Shown here: piece after piece, positions 50,750 to 59,146 of the stretch
Layout: each line of letters begins with the position of its first letter
Numbering within the stretch: position 1 is the stretch's first letter
Origin: Actinomycetes bacterium
GTDB lineage: Bacteria > Actinomycetota > Actinomycetes > Mycobacteriales > Mycobacteriaceae
Assembly: GCA_023432405.1 (NCBI GenBank)
Contig: JAEYUQ010000022.1
Location: 1-64,000 of the forward strand
Reading direction: 5' to 3'
Length of the DNA stretch: 64,000 nt
Made by a program: the position numbers and the translations under genes
Notes under the pieces: generated by a model
Seen by the model: the letters and a program-made list of their open reading frames with translations, nothing else
Told to the model about the DNA's origin: nothing
Databases searched by the model: none

Positions 50750-52102
50750 ATGGATGCAACCTACACTCCCTTCGACTTGCTGGTAGACGTGGGTTTTATT
50801 TCTGCCCTCATGTTGGTGGGGAATTTCCTTCGCCGGAAGATTCGTATTTTCCAGACACTCCTTATTCCTGCATCCATCACGGCAGGTCTCATCGGCATGA
50901 TCCTAGGGCCAGAGGTTCTAGGCTGGATTCCCTTCTCCGAGCAAGTAGGGGACTATTCCACCCTTCTGGTGGCAGCCGTGTTTGCCGCCATGCCCTACTC
51001 GATGGTTTTTGACCAGCGAGTACGCACAGGGGCTAAAGCAATGTGGGCCTACTCCTCGGGAATGTTCCTGGGGCAGTGGGGACTGTTTATTGTTCTGGGG
51101 CTTCTCCTCTTTGTGCCTATCTGGGGTACAGAAAACTGGTTTGGCATGGTGTTGCCCATCGGTTTCGTAGGGGGATTTGGCACTGCGGCCGCCGTGGGTG
51201 GAGCTCTCAGTGGCAGCGGAGTTCCTGGCGCAGAGGTGGCGAGCTCTCTGGGCTTTACCTCCGCCACAGTGGGAACCTTGGTGGCTATTGTGGGTGGCAT
51301 TGCCTTTGCCCGGTGGGGACTGAAAAACGAAAAGGGCGTGAGCATTGGAGGCGAGCTCACGAAGGATATGCTCAGCGGCTACATTGACAAGGAAGAAGAG
51401 CGGCCGTCCATCGGTAAAGCCACCACGAACCCCTCGGCAATCGAGCCGCTCTCCCTCCATGCCGGGGTGGTGGCGCTCACGGTATTGGTGGCATACCTTA
51501 TTAATACCTCCGTGGCAGATCACTTCCCGGTCAGTATTCCCCTCTTTGCCATGTCTTTTGTGGTGGGCGTAGTTGGGCGCCTTATTCTGACTGCCACCAG
51601 AATGACCATCATTGACCGTGACACCATGAACGCCGTCTCTGGTGCCGCCACGGATTACCTCATTGCCTTTGGTATTGCCTCCATTGTGCCTTCTGCAGTG
51701 GCCGCCTATTGGGTGCCGCTGACAGTCATGTTCGTCCTAGGCACCATCTACTGCTGTTTCTTCTTCTTCTGGGTGGCACCGCACTTCTTCGGCCCCAAGT
51801 TCCTGGAACGCGCCATTTTTGGTTGGGGTTGGGCCACAGCGGCCGTCGCCACGGGAATTGCGCTGCTGAAAATTGTGGACCCCAAGCTCAAGAGTGGGAC
51901 TCTCTCCGAATACGGCGTGGCCTATGTGGCCTACGTTCCCTTTGAGCTGGGAATGACCATCATTGCGCCTATTGCAGTCCTGGCTGGTTTTGTTCCGGCT
52001 CTGGGGTGGGTGACTCTGGTACTTGCGCTAGGAATACTCATTGGTTCTTTCCTTTTCGGCTGGCGCAAGCAACATGAGGTACCAGCCCAGGCTGGAAGTT
52101 GA
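50750..52102 (+). CDS. gltS: Sodium/glutamate symporter GltS
   Basis: A 450-residue GltS-family carrier with about ten helices in two inverted repeats. GSGVPGAEVASSLGF and GFVGGFGTAAAVGGAL form the first re-entrant pore region, and MTIIDRDTMNAVSGAATDYL the second. It imports L-glutamate with sodium. ATG 50750 is chosen with AGGTGG about nine bases upstream; a GTG at 50711 adds 13 poorly conserved residues. Being next to clpB matches C. glutamicum. Confidence 0.93.
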   Translation: MDATYTPFDLLVDVGFISALMLVGNFLRRKIRIFQTLLIPASITAGLIGMILGPEVLGWIPFSEQVGDYSTLLVAAVFAAMPYSMVFDQRVRTGAKAMWAYSSGMFLGQWGLFIVLGLLLFVPIWGTENWFGMVLPIGFVGGFGTAAAVGGALSGSGVPGAEVASSLGFTSATVGTLVAIVGGIAFARWGLKNEKGVSIGGELTKDMLSGYIDKEEERPSIGKATTNPSAIEPLSLHAGVVALTVLVAYLINTSVADHFPVSIPLFAMSFVVGVVGRLILTATRMTIIDRDTMNAVSGAATDYLIAFGIASIVPSAVAAYWVPLTVMFVLGTIYCCFFFFWVAPHFFGPKFLERAIFGWGWATAAVATGIALLKIVDPKLKSGTLSEYGVAYVAYVPFELGMTIIAPIAVLAGFVPALGWVTLVLALGILIGSFLFGWRKQHEVPAQAGS

Positions 52103-52146
52103 GCCCTGCGTCCCTATGTGAAACCTTGTTGGTGGCGCCACTGAAA

Positions 52147-52232
52147 CTTGAGCCATAAGGGCTAAACTTTCATCCCACAGAGTAGAAGTACCGTGCATCA
52201 AGATTCTTTCAGTTGAGCGGAATACACTCAAC
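52147..52232 (+). promoter_or_regulatory. Two HAIR-like HspR operators upstream of clpB
   Basis: GTTGAGC-GGAATAC-ACTCAAC (52212-52232) has both 7-base arms fully complementary except the terminal pair, and fits the HAIR pattern CTTGAGT-N7-ACTCAAG with the correct 7-base gap. CTTGAGC-N7-GCTAAAC (52147-52167) is a weaker upstream copy. They place clpB in the same HspR regulon as dnaK. Confidence 0.78.
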
Positions 52233-52330
52233 TTCTACTGTGTTGAAGCTAGTGACCTCCGAATACCCAAGACCACGGGTGTTCAGAGGACGTACAACAA
52301 AGCAACCTGTGGATATGAAAGGACAGTGGC

Positions 52331-54898
52331 ATGGACTCGTTTAACGCCACCACAAAAACAGCGGAGGCGATGCAGGCTGCTCTGCGCTATGCCTCCGCCC
52401 AGGGGAATCCTGATATTAGCCCGGCACATCTCTTGGTTTCCATTCTGGAGCAGCAAGACGGTATTGCAGCTCCAGTGCTCAAGGCGGTAGGAGTAGATCC
52501 GCACGAGATTCTGCGGCAGGGCAAACGCCTGGTGGAATCCTATCCCTCGGCTTCTGGGACGGGGATGGCGAACCCAAACTTTAACCGTGACACCCTCAAC
52601 GCTATGACGGCGGCTCAGGAATTAGCCGGTGAGCTGGGGGATCAGTACGTTTCCACGGAGGTGCTCCTGGCCGGTATTGCCAGGGGGGATTCTGATGCTG
52701 GGCGCCTCCTGAAGGATAACGGCGCCAGCTATGAGGCCATTGTTGCTACCTTCCCGTCGGTGCGTGGTGGGCAGAAAGTGACCAGTCAAGATCCGGAAGC
52801 CACCTTTCAGGCCCTGGACAAGTACTCCACAGATCTCACGCAGAGAGCCCGCGACGGAAAAATTGACCCCGTAATCGGCCGTGATTCTGAGATCCGTCGA
52901 GTGATTCAGGTGCTCAGCCGCCGCACCAAGAATAATCCGGTGCTCATCGGTGAACCCGGTGTGGGGAAAACTGCCATTGTGGAGGGCTTGGCTCGGCGCA
53001 TTGTGGCAGGAGACGTCCCCTCCTCCCTGAGGGATAAGAAGCTTATCAATCTTGACCTGGGTTCTATGGTGGCTGGGGCCAAGTATCGCGGGGAGTTTGA
53101 GGAACGCCTCAAGGCCGTGCTGGATGAGATCAAGAACGCCAATGGGCAGATCATTACCTTTATTGATGAGATTCACACCATCGTGGGGGCCGGTGCCAGC
53201 GGGGATGGCTCGATGGATGCGGGCAATATGATTAAGCCGCTGCTGGCGCGCGGTGAACTGCACCTTGTGGGTGCCACCACCTTGGATGAGTACCGCAAGT
53301 ACATTGAAAAAGATGCCGCACTGGAGCGCCGGTTCCAGCAGGTGTATGTGGGTGAGCCAGATGTTGAGGACACCATCGGTATTTTGCGTGGGCTCAAGGA
53401 GCGCTATGAGGTCCACCACGGCGTGCGTATCCAGGATTCCGCGTTGGTGGCGGCAGCCACGCTCTCGGATCGCTACATCACCTCCCGATTCTTGCCAGAT
53501 AAGGCCATTGACCTGGTGGATGAAGCTGCTAGCCGTCTTCGTATGGAAACCGAGTCTTCTCCAGTAGAAATTGATGCCGCTGAGCGCACTGTGCGTCGTA
53601 TGGAGATTGAGGAGGTGGCTTTAGAGAAGGAAACCGATGATGCCTCTAAAGAACGCCTAGTGAAACTGCGGGAGGAACTTGCCGACGCCCGCGAAAAGCT
53701 CACCCAACTCAACGCCACCTGGATGAACCAAAAGCAGGCTATTGATAACTTGCGCGAAATCAAGAGCACCTTGGAAGAGCTGCGCAATGAGTCCGAGATT
53801 GCCGAGCGGGATGGGGACTATGCCAAGGTGGCTGAGCTGCGCTACGGGAGAATTCCAGAGCTGGAAAAGAAGATGGAGAAGGCTGAGGCGGCAGTCAATG
53901 CTGAGGAAGACGCTATGGTCAGCGAGGAGGTGACCCCTAGTGAGATCGCGGAGGTCATTTCCTCTTGGACGGGTATTCCTGCTGGCAAGATGATGCAGGC
54001 CGAAACCGAAAAGCTCCTGCACATGGAGGCTGAGCTGGGAAGGAGGGTTGTCGGCCAGGAAGAAGCTGTGGTGGCAGTGTCGGATGCTGTGCGGCGTGCT
54101 CGCGCCGGAGTGGCTGATCCCAACCGGCCCACGGGTTCTTTCCTCTTCCTGGGGCCCACTGGTGTAGGGAAAACGGAACTGGCAAAAGCGTTGGCAGAGT
54201 TTCTCTTTGACGACGAGCGCGCGATGGTGCGCATTGATATGTCGGAGTACTCCGAGAAGCACTCTGTGGCGCGCCTGGTGGGAGCTCCTCCCGGATATGT
54301 GGGCTATGACCAGGGCGGTCAGCTCACCGAGGCTGTGCGACGCCGTCCCTATACGGTGGTGCTCTTTGATGAGGTGGAGAAGGCCCACCCGGATGTTTTT
54401 GACATCCTTCTTCAAGTCCTGGACGACGGTCGGCTTACTGACGGGCAGGGCCGCACTATTGACTTCCGCAACACCATCCTGATTCTCACCTCCAACCTGG
54501 GGTCTGGCGGGACCCATGAGCAGATCATGGAGGCTGTCAAGCACGCCTTCAAGCCGGAGTTCATCAACCGCCTGGATGACATTGTGGAGTTCAAAGCCCT
54601 CACAGGGGAGCAACTGCGCGGAATTGTGGATATTCAGATTCGGCAGTTGGAGCAGCGTTTGCTGCAGCGTCGCCTGAGCCTGCATGTTTCGGATTCGGCA
54701 CGCGGTTGGTTGGCAGACCGTGGCTATGACCCTGCCTTCGGCGCGCGCCCGTTGCGTCGGCTCATTCAACAGGCCATCGGAGATGAACTGGCTAAACGCC
54801 TCTTGGCCGGGGATATTCGGGACGGCTACCAGGTGAATGTGGATGTGGCAGACGGAGGTGAACACCTCAGTATCTCTGGGGTTGACCTGGATGCTTAA
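52331..54898 (+). CDS. clpB: Disaggregase ClpB (Hsp100)
   Basis: An 855-residue hexameric AAA+ chaperone. The N-domain (1-150) is followed by the first ATPase with Walker A GEPGVGKTAIVEG, the coiled-coil middle domain (about 405-530, with IDAAERTVRRMEIEE) and the second ATPase with Walker A GPTGVGKTELAKAL and arginine-finger region FKPEFINRLDD. It extracts proteins from aggregates with DnaK. No ClpP-binding loop is expected. ATG 52331 follows an AAGGACAG ribosome site. HAIR-like sites lie just upstream. Confidence 0.97.
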   Translation: MDSFNATTKTAEAMQAALRYASAQGNPDISPAHLLVSILEQQDGIAAPVLKAVGVDPHEILRQGKRLVESYPSASGTGMANPNFNRDTLNAMTAAQELAGELGDQYVSTEVLLAGIARGDSDAGRLLKDNGASYEAIVATFPSVRGGQKVTSQDPEATFQALDKYSTDLTQRARDGKIDPVIGRDSEIRRVIQVLSRRTKNNPVLIGEPGVGKTAIVEGLARRIVAGDVPSSLRDKKLINLDLGSMVAGAKYRGEFEERLKAVLDEIKNANGQIITFIDEIHTIVGAGASGDGSMDAGNMIKPLLARGELHLVGATTLDEYRKYIEKDAALERRFQQVYVGEPDVEDTIGILRGLKERYEVHHGVRIQDSALVAAATLSDRYITSRFLPDKAIDLVDEAASRLRMETESSPVEIDAAERTVRRMEIEEVALEKETDDASKERLVKLREELADAREKLTQLNATWMNQKQAIDNLREIKSTLEELRNESEIAERDGDYAKVAELRYGRIPELEKKMEKAEAAVNAEEDAMVSEEVTPSEIAEVISSWTGIPAGKMMQAETEKLLHMEAELGRRVVGQEEAVVAVSDAVRRARAGVADPNRPTGSFLFLGPTGVGKTELAKALAEFLFDDERAMVRIDMSEYSEKHSVARLVGAPPGYVGYDQGGQLTEAVRRRPYTVVLFDEVEKAHPDVFDILLQVLDDGRLTDGQGRTIDFRNTILILTSNLGSGGTHEQIMEAVKHAFKPEFINRLDDIVEFKALTGEQLRGIVDIQIRQLEQRLLQRRLSLHVSDSARGWLADRGYDPAFGARPLRRLIQQAIGDELAKRLLAGDIRDGYQVNVDVADGGEHLSISGVDLDA

Positions 54899-54983
54899 AC
54901 CTTCCTGCGCTGGACGGCGGCGCCTAACCTGCGCTGGACGGTGATACTCCTCGCCCTGGTCCAGCTCAGACACTCCTGCTATT

Positions 54984-55175
54984 ATGCGGGAGCGTTTTAC
55001 CTCACGAGGAGTGACTGATCCGGGCAAAGTCATCGTGTACTCCGGGTCAGGGACACATTCTGCGGTAATTTTGGCTGCGATGGAGTTTGCTGCACTATCT
55101 GGGAGCGCTCAGGATGTGGGCGAATGGTCCCGGTGGTCGGCGGATGTTCACAATCGTGTGGAAAGTGGGATGTAA
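54984..55175 (+). CDS. Possible small protein, 63 residues
   Basis: A short frame in the clpB to Rv0383c-like gap. It encodes a globular-looking sequence with VIVYSGSGTHSAVILAAMEF and no membrane segment. ATG 54984 has no ribosome site but a TATTAT just upstream would allow a leaderless message; GTG 55011 follows GAGGA without spacing. No family is recognised. It could equally be chance; it is listed because the gap is otherwise empty and composition resembles coding DNA. Confidence 0.35.
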   Translation: MRERFTSRGVTDPGKVIVYSGSGTHSAVILAAMEFAALSGSAQDVGEWSRWSADVHNRVESGM

Positions 55176-55207
55176 GGTTTCTTCTCAGTAGAGAATAAAA
55201 AGCATTA

Positions 55208-56782
55208 GTGGAGATGTCAGTGACTGTTGTGTTATATACCCTCGCTGCAATCGCAGGAGTGGGTGGCGTGGTGTTGTGGTTTATGGATAGCCGCAACCGC
55301 ACAGCCGCATTAGAAAGCCAGGCGCGGGATACCTGGGCTGTGGAGAATCTCGCCCAAGATGCTCTCCCCGCCGCTCAAAGCAACCGCCCGTTCTCCGTAT
55401 CCAGCACCGAGGTCACCGCTGAACAACCCGCTCTTATTGATGCTGATGTGAATCGCCCTTACTTCTCGCCGGAGGAAGAAGTCACCTCCTCCGCCTCGTT
55501 CGAGGACGATGATTACGCTGTGCCGGAGGTTGACTATTCCCCTGAACACCCTGACAGCCTTGATGCTTATGACGATGTCTACGGAGACCTTGGCGCCGAG
55601 CGTCGCCCTCAGGATACTCAGGACGCAGGCCGGCCCCGCGGCGAGCAGGAGAGTCGAGGATGGTTCCGCTTCCCCGGTAAGAAACGCCGTGAGCGGGTCA
55701 CCTGGGTGAGTGCCCACGGCTTTTCTGAGCTCCAGGAGGAACACCTCCTGGACAATGAATGGACACGAGGGCCCGCAGCCCGCAAGAACGTGAGACCTCG
55801 GGACATCCTCCAGGGTGAGATTGAGGGATATGAAACCTATATCTCCGATCTTGGGGGTTCCACCGTTATTGCCATGCGCCGAGGTGCGGCCAGCCCCATC
55901 ATTGTGGACATGGTGAGAACGGAAATCTCTGCGGAGGACAGCACTGAAACTGATGACCTCCTTGAGATTGCAGAGCTTGAGGGGTTTGTGCTGTCGTGTT
56001 CCGACCCGGAGCCTACCCAGCGTTTTGTGGATTCCCGTGTCACCGAGGCTCTCAGCACCCTGCCTGAGGAAGTAGAAGGTGTCTGGCTTGAAGCAGACTG
56101 GGTGGTGGCGGATATGCCGAAGGGCACCCCGCCGGAAGTGTGGGAAGCCACCTTTGCGCCCCTGGCTTTACTTGCCGACGCTGCGCGTCTCCTGCCTCCT
56201 GCTCCCTCCGTGGCCCAGGTACTTTCGGAAGAGGACCTAGACATATCCCGCCCCATGCCACTCCCAGATCCAGGAGAGGATTACATGGGGGGTCAAGGCG
56301 TCGATAAGGAAGATGAGATTCCAGTCCTTCAGCGTCCGGGCCTCCTGCGCCCTGAGCACCCTGTGCCAGCGCCCACTCGGGCACAGAACGCCACCTTCGG
56401 TCCAGTGAATCCTCAGCCTCTTGGCGGGGATGACGTTGCCCCGATTGCTGACGGGGAAGAACAAACCCCTCTGGAGAATTACCAAGGCACGCGCGTGGTT
56501 CGGAAACTCTCCCGCGGAGCCAGCATTTTTGAGGATCTTGCCGCAGAGTTGGGAGATCCTCAGATCAGCATGGAGCTTCCAGACTGGGACTCCGTGGACA
56601 CTGCTGAGGACACCGCAGAGGATACTGCAGAGGATGGATTCGTGGACACCGTCGTGGAAACGGGCGAGGACACTGCAGACAACATTGCAGGCAGTCGCGC
56701 CGGGGACACGGGAGAGAACACCGCAGAAGATAGCGCCGTGGACACCGCAGAATCAGGAGAACACAATGCTGAATCAGAGTAA
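55208..56782 (+). CDS. Membrane-anchored conserved protein, Rv0383c position, with acidic repeat tail
   Basis: A 524-residue protein: an N-terminal membrane helix (about 5-25), an acidic disordered region (60-150), a basic patch (FPGKKRRERV), a folded domain at about 165-345 (VTWVSAHGFSELQEEHLLDNE through LLADAARLL), and a long acidic tail with TAEDTAEDTAED-type repeats from about residue 458. Gene order clpB-this-pyrE matches M. tuberculosis Rv0384c-Rv0383c-Rv0382c. Function is unknown. The tail end overlaps the pyrE start by 17 bases, so acidic codons there also carry the pyrE ribosome site AGGAG. Confidence 0.8.
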   Translation: MEMSVTVVLYTLAAIAGVGGVVLWFMDSRNRTAALESQARDTWAVENLAQDALPAAQSNRPFSVSSTEVTAEQPALIDADVNRPYFSPEEEVTSSASFEDDDYAVPEVDYSPEHPDSLDAYDDVYGDLGAERRPQDTQDAGRPRGEQESRGWFRFPGKKRRERVTWVSAHGFSELQEEHLLDNEWTRGPAARKNVRPRDILQGEIEGYETYISDLGGSTVIAMRRGAASPIIVDMVRTEISAEDSTETDDLLEIAELEGFVLSCSDPEPTQRFVDSRVTEALSTLPEEVEGVWLEADWVVADMPKGTPPEVWEATFAPLALLADAARLLPPAPSVAQVLSEEDLDISRPMPLPDPGEDYMGGQGVDKEDEIPVLQRPGLLRPEHPVPAPTRAQNATFGPVNPQPLGGDDVAPIADGEEQTPLENYQGTRVVRKLSRGASIFEDLAAELGDPQISMELPDWDSVDTAEDTAEDTAEDGFVDTVVETGEDTADNIAGSRAGDTGENTAEDSAVDTAESGEHNAESE

Positions 56783-57308
56783 GCGTGAGGAACTAGCCGA
56801 GCTCATCAAGGAACTGGCCGTGGTGCGGGGAAGCGTGATTCTCTCCTCCGGTCAGGAGTCTGATTACTACGTGGATTTGCGCCGTGTCACTCTTCACCAC
56901 CGTGGTTCTCAACTGGTGGGGGAGCTACTTCGGGAATTGACGGCAGATTGGGACTATGTGGCAGCAGGCGGTCTGACCCTGGGTGCAGATCCTGTGGGAA
57001 CGGCAGTGATGGCTGCTGAGGGCAGACCTATCGACGCCTTTATTGTGCGTAAAGCTGCCAAAGATCACGGTATGCAGCGCCAGGTGGAAGGCCCCGATGT
57101 CTCAGGAAAGCGGGTGCTCGTGGTGGAAGACACCACCACCACAGGAAACTCTCCGCTGACCGCTGTGAAAGCGTTACGGGAGATTGGTGCGGAAGTTGTG
57201 GGGGTTGCCACTATTGTGGACCGCAACACGGGCGCTGACCAGGTGATTAAAGACGCCGGTGTGGACTACCGATCTATTTTCGGTTTGGAAGATCTTGGAC
57301 TTGCCTGA
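56766..57308 (+). CDS. pyrE: Orotate phosphoribosyltransferase PyrE
   Basis: A 180-residue OPRTase. LSSGQESDYYVDLRRVT binds orotate, RKAAKDHGMQRQVEG is the flexible catalytic loop, and VLVVEDTTTTGNSPL is the PRPP-binding signature. It makes OMP from orotate and PRPP in pyrimidine synthesis. ATG 56766 has AGGAG seven bases upstream; the longer frame to 56421 is out of the family and overlaps the upstream gene in another frame. The RNA methyltransferase gene overlaps its end. Confidence 0.95.
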   Translation: MLNQSKREELAELIKELAVVRGSVILSSGQESDYYVDLRRVTLHHRGSQLVGELLRELTADWDYVAAGGLTLGADPVGTAVMAAEGRPIDAFIVRKAAKDHGMQRQVEGPDVSGKRVLVVEDTTTTGNSPLTAVKALREIGAEVVGVATIVDRNTGADQVIKDAGVDYRSIFGLEDLGLA

Positions 57309-57960
57309 CAGTAATCTGCAGGCGCCTGGCCCTACGGAATGGGGAGAAGGTCGCCACGGTGTAGGCCCCTGGGAAGGGCCGTGGCCGAAGGATAGCCGTT
57401 ATGACCCTGAGCTCCTGCGAGAGGGAGACAGGCGCAATGTGGTGGACGCCTATAGGTATTGGTCCCGCGAGGCGATTGTGGCAGACCTGGATACCAAACG
57501 TCATCCCCTCCACATTGCCATTGAAAACTTTGAAAATGACGCCAACATAGGCACGGTAGTGCGTACCGCGAATGCTTTTGCCGTCCAGGCCGTACACATT
57601 GTGGGTAGAAGACGGTGGAACCGCCGCGGAGCTATGGTGACAGATCGCTACCAGCATATTCTTCATCATGAGACTGTGGCAGACCTACTGGAGTGGGCCA
57701 AGCAAGAAAATATGGTTGTAGTTGCCATAGACAACATTCCTGGTTCGGTTCCCCTGGAGCGCACACACCTCCCGTGCAACTGTCTGCTGGTATTTGGGCA
57801 GGAAGGGCCTGGTATTACCGATGACACCTCTCGTGGGGCGGCCATGACCTGCTCTATTGCACAATTTGGCTCCACGCGGTCCATCAATGTGGGAGTGGCT
57901 GCCGGAATTGCCATGCACACATGGGTACGCCAGCACGCAGATCTGGGAAAGGCGTGGTAG
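57295..57960 (+). CDS. TrmH/SpoU family RNA 2'-O-methyltransferase
   Basis: About 221 residues of the SPOUT fold with all three SpoU motifs: motif 1 ENFENDANIGTVVRTANAFA, motif 2 LVFGQEGPGI and motif 3 FGSTRSINVGVAAGIAM. It methylates a ribose in rRNA or tRNA using SAM; the exact site cannot be told. TTG 57295 is preferred, with GGAAG six bases upstream; the start lies within pyrE. Order pyrE-SpoU-GH76-fba matches corynebacteria. Confidence 0.9.
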   Translation: MDLPDSNLQAPGPTEWGEGRHGVGPWEGPWPKDSRYDPELLREGDRRNVVDAYRYWSREAIVADLDTKRHPLHIAIENFENDANIGTVVRTANAFAVQAVHIVGRRRWNRRGAMVTDRYQHILHHETVADLLEWAKQENMVVVAIDNIPGSVPLERTHLPCNCLLVFGQEGPGITDDTSRGAAMTCSIAQFGSTRSINVGVAAGIAMHTWVRQHADLGKAW

Positions 57961-57962
57961 CT

Positions 57963-59105
57963 GTGGAAGAAATATGGGATCACCGAGCAGACCTCGCTGA
58001 GCGCGCAATCAATGAGCGCCATGCGCGGAAACTCTGGGCGCTGCCACGCACCAATCTTGCAGTGGTGGCGTGGCCCCCGTCCATCAAGGAGCAGCTCTAC
58101 CTCAGATGGGATTACTGGTGGCAGGCTCACTACTTAGACTGCCTGGTAGATGCCCATTCTCGTACTGCCACCCGCGAGCGACGCTACCGCATTAAAGACA
58201 CCCTCCGTGGCATACGTATCCGAAACCTCCGGCGCCTCTCCACGAACCGCTATCATGACGATAAGTCCTGGTTGGCTCTAGCTATGGGGCGAGCTCTCAC
58301 ACTCAAGAAGGTGGCTAACCCATTCTTTTCTGCACAGGTGAAAGATCTTCACGCTGCCGTATCGACGGCCGTCGATAAGGAAGTAGGTGCAGTGCCGTGG
58401 CGGGTGGGGGATTTTTTCTACAACGCGCCCACCAATGGTCCGGCGGCTATCATGCTGGCGCGCCTCGAGCGCTATGAGGAAGCCGCACAGCTGACAGACT
58501 GGATGTTTGAAACCCTGCTCAACCCAGATGGGCTCATCAGAGATGGTGTTTATATTCGTCCAGAGGGCAGTGAGTATGAGGAAAGGATTTACACGTACTG
58601 CCAAGGAGTAGCGCTGGGGGCCTGTCTGGAGCTAGCTCTGGCGGGGCAGGGGGACCGCTTCGAGGATCGGATTCGTGCCCTTGTGCAGGCTGTGGAACGC
58701 CATCTTGCAAACTCTGAGGGGGTTATCACCGCCGATACCGGAGATGGAGACGGCGGACTGTTCAAAGGGATTTTGGTGCGCTACCTGGCACAGGTGGCCT
58801 TGCGTTTTGAAGGACACCCCCACACCCAGCGCACCGCTGCCAGCATGGTCATGGCCTCTGCGGAATCTCTCTGGAGCCACAGGCTGGAAGTAGATGGGCT
58901 GCCCATTTTTTCCGCGGACTGGAACACCGATGCAGTATTGCCCCACAACTTTGGAGTCAAGAACGGATCGCTAACCGGAACCTTAGGCGTGGTGAACATT
59001 GATGAACGAGATCTCTCCGTCCAGCTCTCGGGATGGATGCTTCTGGAAATGGCGGCTCAGATCTCAAGAATCTACGGCGAGAATAGTTTTTTCACGGCAT
59101 ACTAG
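57963..59105 (+). CDS. Glycoside hydrolase family 76 protein
   Basis: A 380-residue alpha/alpha-toroid of the GH76 (alpha-1,6-mannanase) family. The hallmark acidic segment and following FKG motif are TADTGDGDGGLFKGILVRYL. Other barrel motifs include GDFFYNAPTNGPAAIML and YTYCQGVALGACLEL. No signal peptide is seen, so it would be cytoplasmic, unlike secreted mannanases; actinobacterial homologues near fba (Rv0365c-like) are similar and of unknown substrate. GTG 57963 has GGGAAAGG about ten bases upstream, within the end of the methyltransferase gene. fba follows after 41 bases. Confidence 0.87.
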   Translation: MEEIWDHRADLAERAINERHARKLWALPRTNLAVVAWPPSIKEQLYLRWDYWWQAHYLDCLVDAHSRTATRERRYRIKDTLRGIRIRNLRRLSTNRYHDDKSWLALAMGRALTLKKVANPFFSAQVKDLHAAVSTAVDKEVGAVPWRVGDFFYNAPTNGPAAIMLARLERYEEAAQLTDWMFETLLNPDGLIRDGVYIRPEGSEYEERIYTYCQGVALGACLELALAGQGDRFEDRIRALVQAVERHLANSEGVITADTGDGDGGLFKGILVRYLAQVALRFEGHPHTQRTAASMVMASAESLWSHRLEVDGLPIFSADWNTDAVLPHNFGVKNGSLTGTLGVVNIDERDLSVQLSGWMLLEMAAQISRIYGENSFFTAY

Positions 59106-59146
59106 GTGAGTAAAAGTAAACCCAATTTTTTGGAGGCTCTACATCA

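Noticed and set aside
53657..55033. Minus-strand frame of 458 codons opposite clpB
   Set aside because: It mirrors highly conserved ClpB codons and has no recognisable domain; a shadow frame caused by GC-skewed third positions.
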